From: Planctomycetota bacterium
GTDB lineage: Bacteria; Planctomycetota; UBA1135; GCA-002686595
NCBI GenBank assembly: GCA_016714045.1
Contig: JADJNY010000015.1
Location: 682,001-746,000 of the forward strand
Direction of reading: 5' to 3'
DNA: 64,000 bases
Below the pieces are notes generated by a model, which was not told where the DNA came from, did no database searches, and saw only the letters and a list, made by a program, of their open reading frames with translations. The position numbers were made by a program, and so were the translations under genes. Below, piece after piece: positions 45,548 through 54,207 of this stretch (positions within the stretch are counted from its first letter, which is position 1; each line of letters starts with the position of its first letter).

Positions 45548-46738
45548 GTGAAGAAGAGCGTGTTCATCCGCACGGCGTGGGCTCTCGCGGCCCTGCTCCT
45601 CGCGCTCGTGCTCGCGCGCTCGTTCGTAGGCAACGTCTACCACGTCCGCTCGGGATCGATGGAGCCGACGATCCTCGGCCTCGAAGACGGCGGGGAGTGG
45701 GTCTTCGTCCGGTACGACCGCGCCCCTCCGAAGCGCAACGAGCTCGTCGTCGTGCTCCCCGTCGACGGCGGCGATCCGATCGTGAAGCGCGTCCTCGGGC
45801 TGCCCTACGAGCGCGTGCAGGTGCTCCACGGCGACGTGTGGATCGACGGCCGCGTCTTGCGGCGTAGCGCGGAAGACGGCGTGCCGCGTCCGTTCGTGAC
45901 GGAGTTCGACGAGCGCTTGCAGCCGTTCGACGCGTCGTTCCACATGGGCTCGACGGCCGCGAATCCGTGGACGCGCGCGGACGGCGCCTGGCGCGTGGAC
46001 GCGACTGGGATCCCCGCGGGGAGCGACGAGGGTCTCGCGTACCTCGTGCCGAAGCTCGACGACGGCTACTTCGGTCCGGACCACGCGCGCGTGAAGGGCG
46101 AGACGGACACGAACGACCTCGCGCTCGAGTGCGAGGTCTTCTGCGAGTCCGCGCGCGGTCGCGTGCGCTTCCAACTGACGGAGCGCGGCGACACGTTCGA
46201 GTTCTCGATCGCGCCGACCGCGAACGGCGACGCGCTCGGACTGTTGACGCGACGGAACCAGGGCGACCGGCTCGAGCGCCTCGCGAGCGTGCTCCTGCCG
46301 CGCTTCACGTGCGGCGCGTGGCACAAGATCCGCGTCTCGAACGTCGACGACGAACTCGCGCTCGAGCTCGATGGCGCCGCGACGCCGCTGCGCGCCGCCT
46401 ACGAGCGCAACGAGCTCCACCCCGCCGATCGGCTGTTCGCTGGCACGAGCCCCGGCGCGCGCGTCCTCCTCGGCGCCGAGGGCGTCGCCGCGCGCTTCCG
46501 CGGCGTGCGCATCGAACGCGATCTCGTCTTCACGCCGCTCGGAGAGCACGGGACCGCGACCGAAGCGGAGCTCGGCGCCGACCAGTACTTCCTGCTCGGC
46601 GACAACTCCGCGCACAGCTCGGACAGCCGCACGTTCGGCCCCGTCCCGCTCGCGCGCATCGTGGGCCGCGCCACCCACGTCGTCTGGCCTCCCTCCCGCT
46701 GGCGTCGCCTGGACGCGCCGCGCGACGGCCGACCTTGA
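45548..46738 (+). CDS. lepB: Signal peptidase I with a large insert
   Basis: I take GTG 45548 (VKKSVFIRTAWALAALLLALVLARSF), giving 396 residues; the frame opens at 45455. The catalytic Ser37 lies in 'VRSGSMEPTI', the Lys80 in 'DPIVKRVLGLP', and the C-terminal box is 'QYFLLGDNSAHSSDSRTFGPVPLARIVGRATHVVWPP'. About 230 residues between Lys and this box (about 110-340) are an added domain with beta-strand and 'CGAWHKIRVSNVDDELALELDG' text that resembles a LamG/DUF1080-type jelly roll. Usual SPase I is 200-350 residues. It cuts Sec and Tat signal peptides at the membrane. Codon use is like the neighbours. Confidence 0.85.
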   Translation: MKKSVFIRTAWALAALLLALVLARSFVGNVYHVRSGSMEPTILGLEDGGEWVFVRYDRAPPKRNELVVVLPVDGGDPIVKRVLGLPYERVQVLHGDVWIDGRVLRRSAEDGVPRPFVTEFDERLQPFDASFHMGSTAANPWTRADGAWRVDATGIPAGSDEGLAYLVPKLDDGYFGPDHARVKGETDTNDLALECEVFCESARGRVRFQLTERGDTFEFSIAPTANGDALGLLTRRNQGDRLERLASVLLPRFTCGAWHKIRVSNVDDELALELDGAATPLRAAYERNELHPADRLFAGTSPGARVLLGAEGVAARFRGVRIERDLVFTPLGEHGTATEAELGADQYFLLGDNSAHSSDSRTFGPVPLARIVGRATHVVWPPSRWRRLDAPRDGRP

Positions 46739-46959
46739 GCGCCCGCGCCCGGTGAGGGCGGCTCGCCGCTCCCAAGGCTCGGTGCCGGGCCACGCGCGTC
46801 GGACGGCGCGCCACGACGTCGCCCCCCGAGAGGCCGTGGAGGACGCGCGCGCCCCGCGGACCGCGCCGCCCACCCCCCGAGCGACCCGCGGCCCAGCGCG
46901 AGATCCCGCGGTTCCCCCGGAACCCCGCCCCCGCCCCCGGGTTGCTACGGTGTTCCACC

Positions 46960-47556
46960 ATGCCCTCGACCTACGCAAGCGACCCCGGCGTCCAACTCAT
47001 GCTCGCCTGGCAGGCCGGCGACGAGAGCGCCTTCGATCGCCTCGTCCTCGAGTACTCGAGCCAGGTCTACGCCCTGCTCACGCGCTTCCTCGGTCCGCGG
47101 CAGAACCGCGAGGACCTCGTGCAAGAGGTCTTCCTGCGCGTCCTGCGCGCCCGCGAGCGCTACGAACCGACCGCCCGCTTCTCGACCTTTCTCTACCGCA
47201 TCACGTTCAACATCGCCGTGAACGAGTCCCAGCGCGGCGCCGCGAAGGACGAGCAGCTCCAGCGCTCGTCGCCGGGCGGCGAGGACGGCCTCTCCGAGCT
47301 CGCCGACGCGAGCGCCGTCGGTCCTTCGCGCGACCTCGAGCGCCAGGACGTCGTGCAGGCCGTGCGCCACGCGATCGCGGCGCTGCCCGAGAACCAGCGC
47401 ATGGCGCTGATCCTCGCGAAGTACGAAGAGCTGCCGCACACGGACATCGCCGAGGTGCTCGGCACCAGCGAGAAGGCCGTGAAGTCGCTCGTCCACCGCG
47501 CGCGAGAGACGCTGCGCGTCGCACTCGCGCCGTACTTGCAGGAGGAGCTCGCGTGA
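46960..47556 (+). CDS. ECF-type RNA polymerase sigma factor
   Basis: ATG 46960 begins the 198-residue product. Region 2: 'MLAWQAGDESAFDRLVLEYSSQVYALLTRFLGPRQNREDLVQEVFLRVLRARERYEPTARFSTFLYRITFNIAVNESQR'. Region 4: 'ALPENQRMALILAKYEELPHTDIAEVLGTSEKAVKSLVHRARETLRVAL'. Regions 1 and 3 are missing, as in ECF sigmas. An anti-sigma gene overlaps its stop by 4 nt, so the pair is translated together. The signal and target promoters are unknown. Confidence 0.9.
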   Translation: MPSTYASDPGVQLMLAWQAGDESAFDRLVLEYSSQVYALLTRFLGPRQNREDLVQEVFLRVLRARERYEPTARFSTFLYRITFNIAVNESQRGAAKDEQLQRSSPGGEDGLSELADASAVGPSRDLERQDVVQAVRHAIAALPENQRMALILAKYEELPHTDIAEVLGTSEKAVKSLVHRARETLRVALAPYLQEELA

Positions 47557-48647
47557 AGCACGACTGCGCCCTCTTCCGCGCGGAGCTCGAGCGCCGCCTC
47601 GGCGACGCGCGCGACGCCGCCGTCGCGGAGCTCGGCTGGCACGAGCACTTGCTCTCCTGCTCCGCGTGCCGCGCCTTGCTCGAGGCCGAGGAAGCGCTCG
47701 ACGTGCTCCTCGCTTCGCTCCCCGAGCCGCGCCTGCCGCGCCGTCTCGCCGAGCGCCTGCTCGTGCGCCTGCGCGAAGCACGGTCGAACGAGGACGAGCT
47801 CGACCAGCTGCTCGCTCTCGACGCGCACGCGTCTCCCGCGGGCCTCGCCGAGCGCGTCGCCGCGGGCGTGCGCGCGCGCGAAGCGCGGGAGGAGCGCGCG
47901 CTCGACGTGCTGCTCGACCGCGTGCCCGCGCCGGCCGCGCCGATCGCGCTCGGCGACCGCGTGCTCGCGCGCCTCGTGGAGCCCCGCGCCGCCGCGGAGC
48001 GTGCGCTCGACCGCGCGCTCGAGCACGACGCGCCGCCCGCAGTGCCCGCGGAGCTCGGCGCGCGCGTGCTCGCGAAGCTCGCCGACGCGCGCAGCTCCGC
48101 CGCGGCCAGGTCGAACGCACGCGTCGACAGAGCCGCGTCCGACACGCATGATCGGATCGGCGCGCATAGGACGCCTGCCGAGCCCGCGCGTCTCGCCGCC
48201 GCTGGAGCTCCGCGCGCCGCTTCGGCGGAAGTCCAACGCGCGGTCGCGCCCGCGCGCCCGCGCACGACCGTCTGGAGCTCGCGCCGCACGTGGGTGTGGG
48301 CCGCTGCGGCGAGCGTGATCGTCGCGCTCGCCGTTTGGCTCGCCTGGTCGCGCGCGCGGCCCTTCCTCACGCCGGCGCCGATCGTCCGCGACACGGCGCC
48401 GCGCCGTGAGAACGTGGGTCCGCGCGTCCTCGTGCCGGAGCGCGCGGTCGTCGACGCGCCGAACGAGGAGGTCCTCGCCGCGCTCGACGTGCTCGAGCAG
48501 TGGGAGCTCCTCATGAAGGACGACGTCGACGTCTTGCTCTCGACGATCGCGCCGGCGGACGAGTCGCTGCTCGAGGTCGACGAGGCGGCGCCCGTCGACG
48601 AAGCACCCGCCGAGGGCGAGACGAAGCCCGAGGGAAAGAAGGGCTGA
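47553..48647 (+). CDS. Zinc-finger anti-sigma-like membrane protein
   Basis: GTG 47553 overlaps the sigma stop, with AGGAGG 5 nt before it. The 364-residue product begins with the anti-sigma zinc site 'LGWHEHLLSCSACRALLEAEE' (H-x3-C-x2-C). A long Ala/Arg/Glu-rich helical region (about 60-215) with repeated 'LGDRVLARL/LGARVLAKL' motifs follows, then a membrane helix 'WVWAAAASVIVALAVWLAW' and an acidic outer tail. It probably holds the sigma factor at the membrane until a signal acts. The repeated middle is unusual for this family. Confidence 0.8.
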   Translation: MKHDCALFRAELERRLGDARDAAVAELGWHEHLLSCSACRALLEAEEALDVLLASLPEPRLPRRLAERLLVRLREARSNEDELDQLLALDAHASPAGLAERVAAGVRAREAREERALDVLLDRVPAPAAPIALGDRVLARLVEPRAAAERALDRALEHDAPPAVPAELGARVLAKLADARSSAAARSNARVDRAASDTHDRIGAHRTPAEPARLAAAGAPRAASAEVQRAVAPARPRTTVWSSRRTWVWAAAASVIVALAVWLAWSRARPFLTPAPIVRDTAPRRENVGPRVLVPERAVVDAPNEEVLAALDVLEQWELLMKDDVDVLLSTIAPADESLLEVDEAAPVDEAPAEGETKPEGKKG

Positions 48648-48648
48648 C

Positions 48649-50151
48649 GTGCGCGCGCTGCTCGTCCTCGCCGCCGCGTCCGCGCTCGTCGCGCTCTCCG
48701 CGTGCGATCGTGGCGGTCGCGCGCCGCACGCGAACCCGCCGGTCGCGTCGAGCGCGACCGAGGCGGCTCGCGCGAACTCGTCGGACGACGAGGCGCCCGT
48801 GGCGCACGAGCGCGCGGTGCAGGACGCCGGTGCGGACTCCGCGTCGAGCGTCGCTCCCCACGGGAGGCCCGCCGCCGGCACGCGCGCGGCTTCGATCGAG
48901 CCTGCGTCGGGCTCCGCGCGCGCGTCGAACGTCGTCGGCGACGGTGCGTCGCTCGAGGTCGCGCGCGAGCGCTGGATGCACCTCACGGACGCGGAGCGGA
49001 CGGCGATCCTCGAGCGCTACTCCGAGTACGACCGCCTCGGCGCGAACGAGAAGCGGGAGCTGCTCCAACGCGCGCGGCGCCTGCGCGAGACGAGCCAGCG
49101 CGTGCAGAGCGAGCTGTCGCCGAGCGTTCGAGAGCGACTGCGTCAGCTCCAGCCCGAGAAGCGCCGCGAGGCGATGCGCGAGATCGTCGGCGGCGAAGCG
49201 CGCGCGCGCGGGCAAGAGATCCGCGCCAAGCTGCCCGACGCGTGGCTCGAACGACTCGAGACCGCGCGGCCCGAGGAGCGGCTCGCGATCCTCGGCCAGT
49301 TCCGCGACCGGCACCTGAAGCGCATCGCGGACTTCGCGATCGAGCGCCTCGGGAAGACGCTCGGGCTCGCGGAAGAAGAACGTCGTCGGCTGCAGTCGCT
49401 CCCGATCGACGAGCGCGCGCAAGCCGTGCTCGAGCTGCGCAAGCGCGCGATCGAGCGCGACGCGAGCGAGAACGGCCTCCCGCCCGGCATGACGGCGGAG
49501 GACTGGAGCGAGCTCGTGCGTCTCGAGCCGCAGGCCTTCTTCACGCGCGTACAGCAGTACCGCCAGCGCCGCGTCGAGAGCGAGGACGTAGAGCGCGTCG
49601 ATCCCGACGCACGCGTGGCTCCGGACGGCGTCGACGCGCGCAAGGACGACGGGGCTCGGCGCGGCGGCCCGCCCGTCGACGGGCCGGAGCACCCGCGCGC
49701 GCCGGGCGGCCCGCCGCGGGACGGCGGGGCGCGCCCCGCGAACGACGCGCACCCCGTGCCGCCATCTCCCGAGGATGTCCGCCCGGGCGCGGAAGCGTCC
49801 CACGAGCGCGGCCCGCGGCTGACCACCGAGCGAAGGGAAGGCCTCGAACGCCTGCTCGCCGCCGTGCGACAGCACGCGGACGAGGTGCTCGACCACGTCG
49901 ACCTCCCGAAAGACGAGCGGCGCGCGAAGCTGTTCGAGCTCCGCCGCGCGCGCTGCCTCGAGATCCTGCGCGCGTACCGCCTCGTCTCGCCGCAACGGAT
50001 GGGGGAGCTCGAGGCGCTCGACGAAACGAGCTTCCACGAGGCGCTCCGCCGCGTGCTCCAACCGCTGCGTCGCGAAGGGCGGTCCCCACGGTCCGCGCCG
50101 CGCGAAGGCGGCGACTCCGTCCCGGGGCGCAAGGAAGGCGGCCGCGCCTGA
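48649..50151 (+). CDS. DUF3106-like lipoprotein
   Basis: GTG 48649 follows the anti-sigma stop by 1 bp. The signal ends in 'LVALSAC' (lipobox). The 500-residue product has the DUF3106 helical repeats: 'ERWMHLTDAERTAILERYSEYDRLGANEKRELLQRARRLRETSQRVQSELSPSVRERLRQLQPEKRREAMREIV'. A proline/glycine-rich linker (about 320-390) and a second helical block follow. Family members are of unknown function, often in sigma/anti-sigma operons. A periplasmic role, perhaps sensing or cargo binding for the sigma pair, is a guess. Confidence 0.75.
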   Translation: MRALLVLAAASALVALSACDRGGRAPHANPPVASSATEAARANSSDDEAPVAHERAVQDAGADSASSVAPHGRPAAGTRAASIEPASGSARASNVVGDGASLEVARERWMHLTDAERTAILERYSEYDRLGANEKRELLQRARRLRETSQRVQSELSPSVRERLRQLQPEKRREAMREIVGGEARARGQEIRAKLPDAWLERLETARPEERLAILGQFRDRHLKRIADFAIERLGKTLGLAEEERRRLQSLPIDERAQAVLELRKRAIERDASENGLPPGMTAEDWSELVRLEPQAFFTRVQQYRQRRVESEDVERVDPDARVAPDGVDARKDDGARRGGPPVDGPEHPRAPGGPPRDGGARPANDAHPVPPSPEDVRPGAEASHERGPRLTTERREGLERLLAAVRQHADEVLDHVDLPKDERRAKLFELRRARCLEILRAYRLVSPQRMGELEALDETSFHEALRRVLQPLRREGRSPRSAPREGGDSVPGRKEGGRA

Positions 50152-50194
50152 CGCGCGGCGCGGTGCGCGCGCGGCGTATACTCGCCCTTCGCGC

Positions 50195-51433
50195 GTGATC
50201 CACGAAACGAACCCGAACCCGCCTCCCGCCGCGGTTTTGCGCGCGCTGCCCGCGCTCGATCCGCGCGCGCTCGAGGCGCGCCCCGACCGCGTCGTGATCG
50301 ACCTGCGCAGTCCCGCCGAGTTCGCGGAGGACCACGTCGATGGCGCGTGGAATCTCCCGCTCTTCGACGACGACGAGCGCGCGCTCGTGGGCACGCTCTA
50401 CCGACGCGTTTCGCCCGCCGCGGCGTTCGAGCGCGGGCGCGAGCTCGTCGAAGCCCGCATCGAGGACCTCGTGCTGGCGATCGCGGAGCGCGCGGGTTGG
50501 ACGCCGCCGCGCGCCGATCTCCGCGCGCGTGTCCGCGAGCTGACGGCGCGTGGCTACGAGGGCTTCGCGGGCGAGCTCGACGTGCGTCCGGTCGCGGCGG
50601 ACGAGGCGGAGCTCCTGCGCTCGCCCGTCGCCCTGTGTTGCTGGCGCGGCGGGATGCGCTCGCGCAGCGTCACGCTGCTCTTGCGCGAACTCGGCCTCGC
50701 CCGCGCCGGCCTGATCGCCGGCGGATACCGCGCGTGGAGGAGGCTCGTCGTCGAGGACCTCGCGCGTTTCGACGCGCCGCCGACGTACGTGCTCCGCGGA
50801 CTGACCGGCGTCGGGAAGACGCTCGTGCTGCGCGAGCTCGAACGGCTCCGGCCGCGCTGGACGCTCGACCTCGAAGGGTGCGCGCAGCACCGGAGCTCGA
50901 TCCTCGGCATGGTCGGGCTCGAGCCCGTGTCGCAGAAAGCGTTCGAGGCTCGCGTGCGCGCGCGCCTCGCGCTCGGATTCGACGGCGTCCTGGTCGTCGA
51001 GGGCGAGAGCCGCAAGGTCGGCGACGTCGTCGTGCCGCAGCGCGTGTGGAGCGCGCTCGACGGCGGGACGAGCGTGGAGCTCGTCGCGTCGATCGAACGC
51101 CGCGTCGAGGTGCTCGAACACGACTACCTCGCGCGGCCCGAGAACGCGGCGGAGCTCCTCCCGCGCCTCGAGTACCTCGACGACCGCATCGGCCATGCGC
51201 CCGGCGAGTCGACGCTCGTCGCGCGCTTCGAAGGCGGCGACGTCGACGGCGTCGTGCGCGAGCTCCTCGAGCGGTGGTACGACCCGCGCTATCGGCACGG
51301 GGAGCAGGGCCGCGCGCACGCGGCGACCTTCGACGCGACCGACCCCACGCGGTGCGCGCGCGAACTCGTAGCGTGGATCGAAACGCAGCCGACGGCCCGG
51401 CGTGTCGTGCCCAGGAAGGGCGTGCACGCGTGA
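50195..51433 (+). CDS. mnmH: tRNA 2-selenouridine synthase (MnmH/SelU)
   Basis: GTG 50195 starts 412 residues. N-terminal rhodanese domain: 'ALEARPDRVVIDLRSPAEFAEDHVDGAWNLPLFDDDERALVGTLYRRVSP', with the catalytic cysteine in 'VALCCWRGGMRSRSVTLLLRELGL' (Cys near 148). A P-loop domain follows: 'VLRGLTGVGKTLVLREL' (near 204) and 'TLDLEGCAQHRSSILGMVGLEPVSQKAFE'. MnmH geranylates and then selenates 2-thiouridine at the wobble base of Lys, Glu and Gln tRNAs, using selenophosphate from SelD. Its presence shows selenium metabolism in this organism. It overlaps the next gene by 4 nt. Confidence 0.93.
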   Translation: MIHETNPNPPPAAVLRALPALDPRALEARPDRVVIDLRSPAEFAEDHVDGAWNLPLFDDDERALVGTLYRRVSPAAAFERGRELVEARIEDLVLAIAERAGWTPPRADLRARVRELTARGYEGFAGELDVRPVAADEAELLRSPVALCCWRGGMRSRSVTLLLRELGLARAGLIAGGYRAWRRLVVEDLARFDAPPTYVLRGLTGVGKTLVLRELERLRPRWTLDLEGCAQHRSSILGMVGLEPVSQKAFEARVRARLALGFDGVLVVEGESRKVGDVVVPQRVWSALDGGTSVELVASIERRVEVLEHDYLARPENAAELLPRLEYLDDRIGHAPGESTLVARFEGGDVDGVVRELLERWYDPRYRHGEQGRAHAATFDATDPTRCARELVAWIETQPTARRVVPRKGVHA

Positions 51434-53235
51434 CGGAGGGGCGAGGGCAACATTCAGAGCTCGTCCCCGCCGAGTTCGTCGCGCGCGCAACGCCGCGCGC
51501 CGCGTCGGACGAGACGCGCGTCGCAGAGCCGCCGGGCGCCGCGAACTCGGGGCTCGCGCGCCTCGCGAGCGCGGCGTTCGTGCTCGTCGTCCTCGCGCTC
51601 ACGTTCGAGCGCCTGTTCCTCGGCGTCGACTTCGGCGACGAGGCGACCTACGTCGCGCTCCCGTGGCGCTTCCTGCTCGGCGACCGTCCGTTCGTCGACG
51701 AGATCAACCTGATCCAGACGTCGGGCTTCTTCACGCTGCCGCTCGTGTGGGCGTGGCACGCGGTGACGGGCGGACTCGACGGCGTCGTGCTGTTCCTGCG
51801 TTGCGCGTGGTTCGCGGCGAGCGTCCTCGTGTGGCTCTGGACGGCGCGCCGATTCGCGCCGGCGCTCGGCGCGTGGGGCGCGCGGATCGTCGCGCTGCCC
51901 GTCGTCGCGGCGGTGTTCCTCGGGATCCCGACGTTCTCCTACAACACGCTCGCGAGCGGGTTCTTTCTCGGCGGTCTCGTCGTGCAGCACGCGGCGGCGC
52001 GCTCGGGCGCGCGACGCACGTGGCTCGCGGCGGGCGTGCTCCACGGCTTCGCGACCGTCGCGATCCCGACGTACCTGATCGCCGCGCTTGCGGGGCTCGC
52101 CGCGTCGCTCGTTCTCTCGCGCGACCGTCGCGGCGCGGCTTTCGTCGCGTACGCGGCGGGCGGCGTGCTGGCGCTGTTCCCCTTCATCCCGTTCCTGGGC
52201 GGGATCGGGCACGACACGTTCGCGTTCGGCTACGCCTACACGGGCGGGTCGGGCGCGTGGCTCGTCAAGCTGCGCACGATCGCGTGGCAGACGTGGCGCA
52301 TCGTGCCGCACAAGGCGGTCGTGCTGTCGCTGCTCGGCGCGTTCGTCGTCTTCGCGAAGGTCGGCGCGAGCGTGCGACCGTTCGGCGGGAGCGCGCGCGC
52401 GGGCTCGATGCCGGCGCGCACGCTCGCGATCGTCGCCCTGGCCGCCGTCGTCGCGCTGCTCGTGCCGGGACGCGGAGCGATCGACTCGTCGGTGCACGTG
52501 TTCCTCGTCGCGCTGCTCGGTCCGTTCGTGCTGCCGTTCGTCGCCGACCGCTCGACGGCGCGCACGTGGTTCGTGGGCCTGTGGCTGCCGGGCTTCGCCG
52601 CGGGGATCGTCGCGGCGTGGACGAGCGGCAACGCCGTCGCGAACGCCGGGTTCGGCGCGCTGCCCGCGGCGCTCGTCACGCTCGCCGCGATCGCGAGCTT
52701 CGCGCGCGAGGGTCGCGAGGGCTTGCGCGCGGACGCTGCCGCCGCGCTCGTGCCCGCGATCTTCGCACTCGTGCTGCTGCAGGAGCAGCGCGCGATCTAC
52801 CTCGACGACGCGCCGGAGAAGCTCGTCGCGCGGATGGAGGAGGGCCCCTTCCGCGGCCTGATGACGACGCCCGAGAAGAAGGCGTGGCTCGACGAGGTCT
52901 CGGCCGCGGTGCGCGCATCCGCCGCGGGGCACGAGCGCGTCCTCGCCGTCGTCCACTTCCCGCTCGCGTACCTCCTGACGGACCGTCCGCCCGCGACGCG
53001 CACCGCGTGGGGCTTCGCCTGCCCGCCCGAGCAGGACTGGGACTGCGACGCGCGGTTCGTGGCCGACCTCGAGCACTTCGGCGCGCACGACGTCCTCGTT
53101 GTCGAGGTGCGTCGCCTCCACTACAGTTCCACGGAGATCCGCGACCAACCCGCGGGCCGAGTCTCGAGCGTCCTGCGCGAGCGCTTCCGGCCCCTGCTCG
53201 AGCGGGAGGGCTTCTCGATCTTCGTCCCCCGCTGA
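51430..53235 (+). CDS. GT-C-type polytopic membrane protein
   Basis: GTG 51430 overlaps the mnmH stop. The 601-residue protein has about ten membrane helices. The first is followed by 'LGVDFGDEATYVALPWRFLLGDRPFVDEINLIQTSGFFTLPLVWAWH', with the acidic loop motif of GT-C enzymes, and the C-terminal ~110 residues are soluble and outside. It resembles the 5014-6651 and 54208-55974 products in plan but not closely in sequence. Likely role: transfer of a sugar from a lipid-phosphate donor. A GT2 gene follows directly. Confidence 0.65.
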   Translation: MTEGRGQHSELVPAEFVARATPRAASDETRVAEPPGAANSGLARLASAAFVLVVLALTFERLFLGVDFGDEATYVALPWRFLLGDRPFVDEINLIQTSGFFTLPLVWAWHAVTGGLDGVVLFLRCAWFAASVLVWLWTARRFAPALGAWGARIVALPVVAAVFLGIPTFSYNTLASGFFLGGLVVQHAAARSGARRTWLAAGVLHGFATVAIPTYLIAALAGLAASLVLSRDRRGAAFVAYAAGGVLALFPFIPFLGGIGHDTFAFGYAYTGGSGAWLVKLRTIAWQTWRIVPHKAVVLSLLGAFVVFAKVGASVRPFGGSARAGSMPARTLAIVALAAVVALLVPGRGAIDSSVHVFLVALLGPFVLPFVADRSTARTWFVGLWLPGFAAGIVAAWTSGNAVANAGFGALPAALVTLAAIASFAREGREGLRADAAAALVPAIFALVLLQEQRAIYLDDAPEKLVARMEEGPFRGLMTTPEKKAWLDEVSAAVRASAAGHERVLAVVHFPLAYLLTDRPPATRTAWGFACPPEQDWDCDARFVADLEHFGAHDVLVVEVRRLHYSSTEIRDQPAGRVSSVLRERFRPLLEREGFSIFVPR

Positions 53236-53246
53236 ACGAGCCCCGC

Positions 53247-53978
53247 GTGATCCTGCGAGACCTCACCGTCGTCGTCCCCGCCTACAACGAGGCGCGCCGC
53301 ATCGGCGCGACCGTGCGGCGGCTCTTCGACGAGTTGCCGAAGCTCGCCGAGCGCTTCGAGGTCGTCGTCGTCGACGATGGATCGAGCGACGGCACCGCGG
53401 AGGTCGCCGAACGCGAATCGGGCGGCCGCGCGCGCGTGCTCCGCCGGCCGCAGCGCGGCGGCAAGGGCGCCGCGGTCCGCACGGGCGTGCGCGAGGCGCG
53501 CGGCGAGTGGATCCTGATGACGGACGCCGACCTCTCGATCCCGCTCGCGGAGTTGCACGTACTCGCGGCGCGGACGGATCGCGCGCCGATCGTGATCGGC
53601 TCGAAGCGCGCGCCCGGCACGACGATCGAGTATCCGCCGCTGCGCCGCGTGTTCGGCGGCCTCGGGCAGACGTTGATCTCGCTCGCCGTCGTGCGCGGGT
53701 TCCACGACACGCAGTGCGGCTTCAAGCTCTACCGCGCGGACGTCGCGCGCGAGCTCTTCGCGGCGAGCACGATCGACGGCTTCGGCTTCGACTTCGAGGT
53801 GCTCTTCCTCGCGAAGCGGCTCGGGTACGCGGTCGAGGAAGTACCCGTGAAGGTCGAGCACCAGCTCGGCTCGAGCGTGCGCGTGTCGAGCTACGTGAAC
53901 GTGCTGCTCGAGGTCTTGCGCGTGAACGCGAACCGCGTGCACGGGGTGTATCCGCCCCCGCGCGGGACGAACGACTGA
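53247..53978 (+). CDS. GT2 dolichyl-phosphate-glucose-synthase-like glycosyltransferase
   Basis: GTG 53247 gives 243 residues. GT-A motifs: 'LTVVVPAYNEARRIGATVRRLFDEL', 'EVVVVDDGSSDGTAEVAER', 'RGGKGAAVRTGVREARGEWILMTDADLSIP', 'VIGSKRAPGTTIEYPPLRR', 'FHDTQCGFKLYRADVARELF' and 'GFGFDFEVLFLAKRLGYAVEEVPV'. The DTQCGFKLY signature is typical of enzymes making dolichyl/undecaprenyl-phosphate sugars, which would feed the GT-C gene just upstream. The stop TGA (53976-53978) lies inside the CTGAG that borders the 160-bp element. Confidence 0.88.
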   Translation: MILRDLTVVVPAYNEARRIGATVRRLFDELPKLAERFEVVVVDDGSSDGTAEVAERESGGRARVLRRPQRGGKGAAVRTGVREARGEWILMTDADLSIPLAELHVLAARTDRAPIVIGSKRAPGTTIEYPPLRRVFGGLGQTLISLAVVRGFHDTQCGFKLYRADVARELFAASTIDGFGFDFEVLFLAKRLGYAVEEVPVKVEHQLGSSVRVSSYVNVLLEVLRVNANRVHGVYPPPRGTND

Positions 53979-53979
53979 G

Positions 53980-54139
53980 AGCCGGTGAAGAAGTCAGATA
54001 CGCCCGTCAGGCCGGCCCAGACGCGCCCCGGCGGCGTTGCGATTCCTCCGAGCATTGCAGGCGAGTACGCGTCGTCATCGCGCCTTGCCGGAACGCCTCG
54101 AAACAACCCTGCCGGGCATCTCTGATTTCGTCACGGGCT
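53980..54139. mobile_element. 160-bp inverted-repeat (MITE-like) element, copy D
   Basis: The ends are AGCCGGTGAAGAAGTCAGA and, inverted, TCTGATTTCGTCACGGGCT; they pair at 17 of 19 positions. CTGAG flanks it on both sides (53975-53979 and 54140-54144). The interior has about 85% identity to the copy at 62200-62359 by eye, including 'GCGATTCCTCC' and 'CATCGCGCCTTGCCGGAACGCCTC'. There is no ORF worth calling. Identical length and flanks support a nonautonomous mobile element; the 5-bp flank would be a target duplication. Confidence 0.7.
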
Positions 54140-54207
54140 CTGAGCTCCGGCGACGAGTGCACGTCGAGTTCGCTTCCGCGCGCGAGCCCCGAACTCGACG
54201 GGGTACG

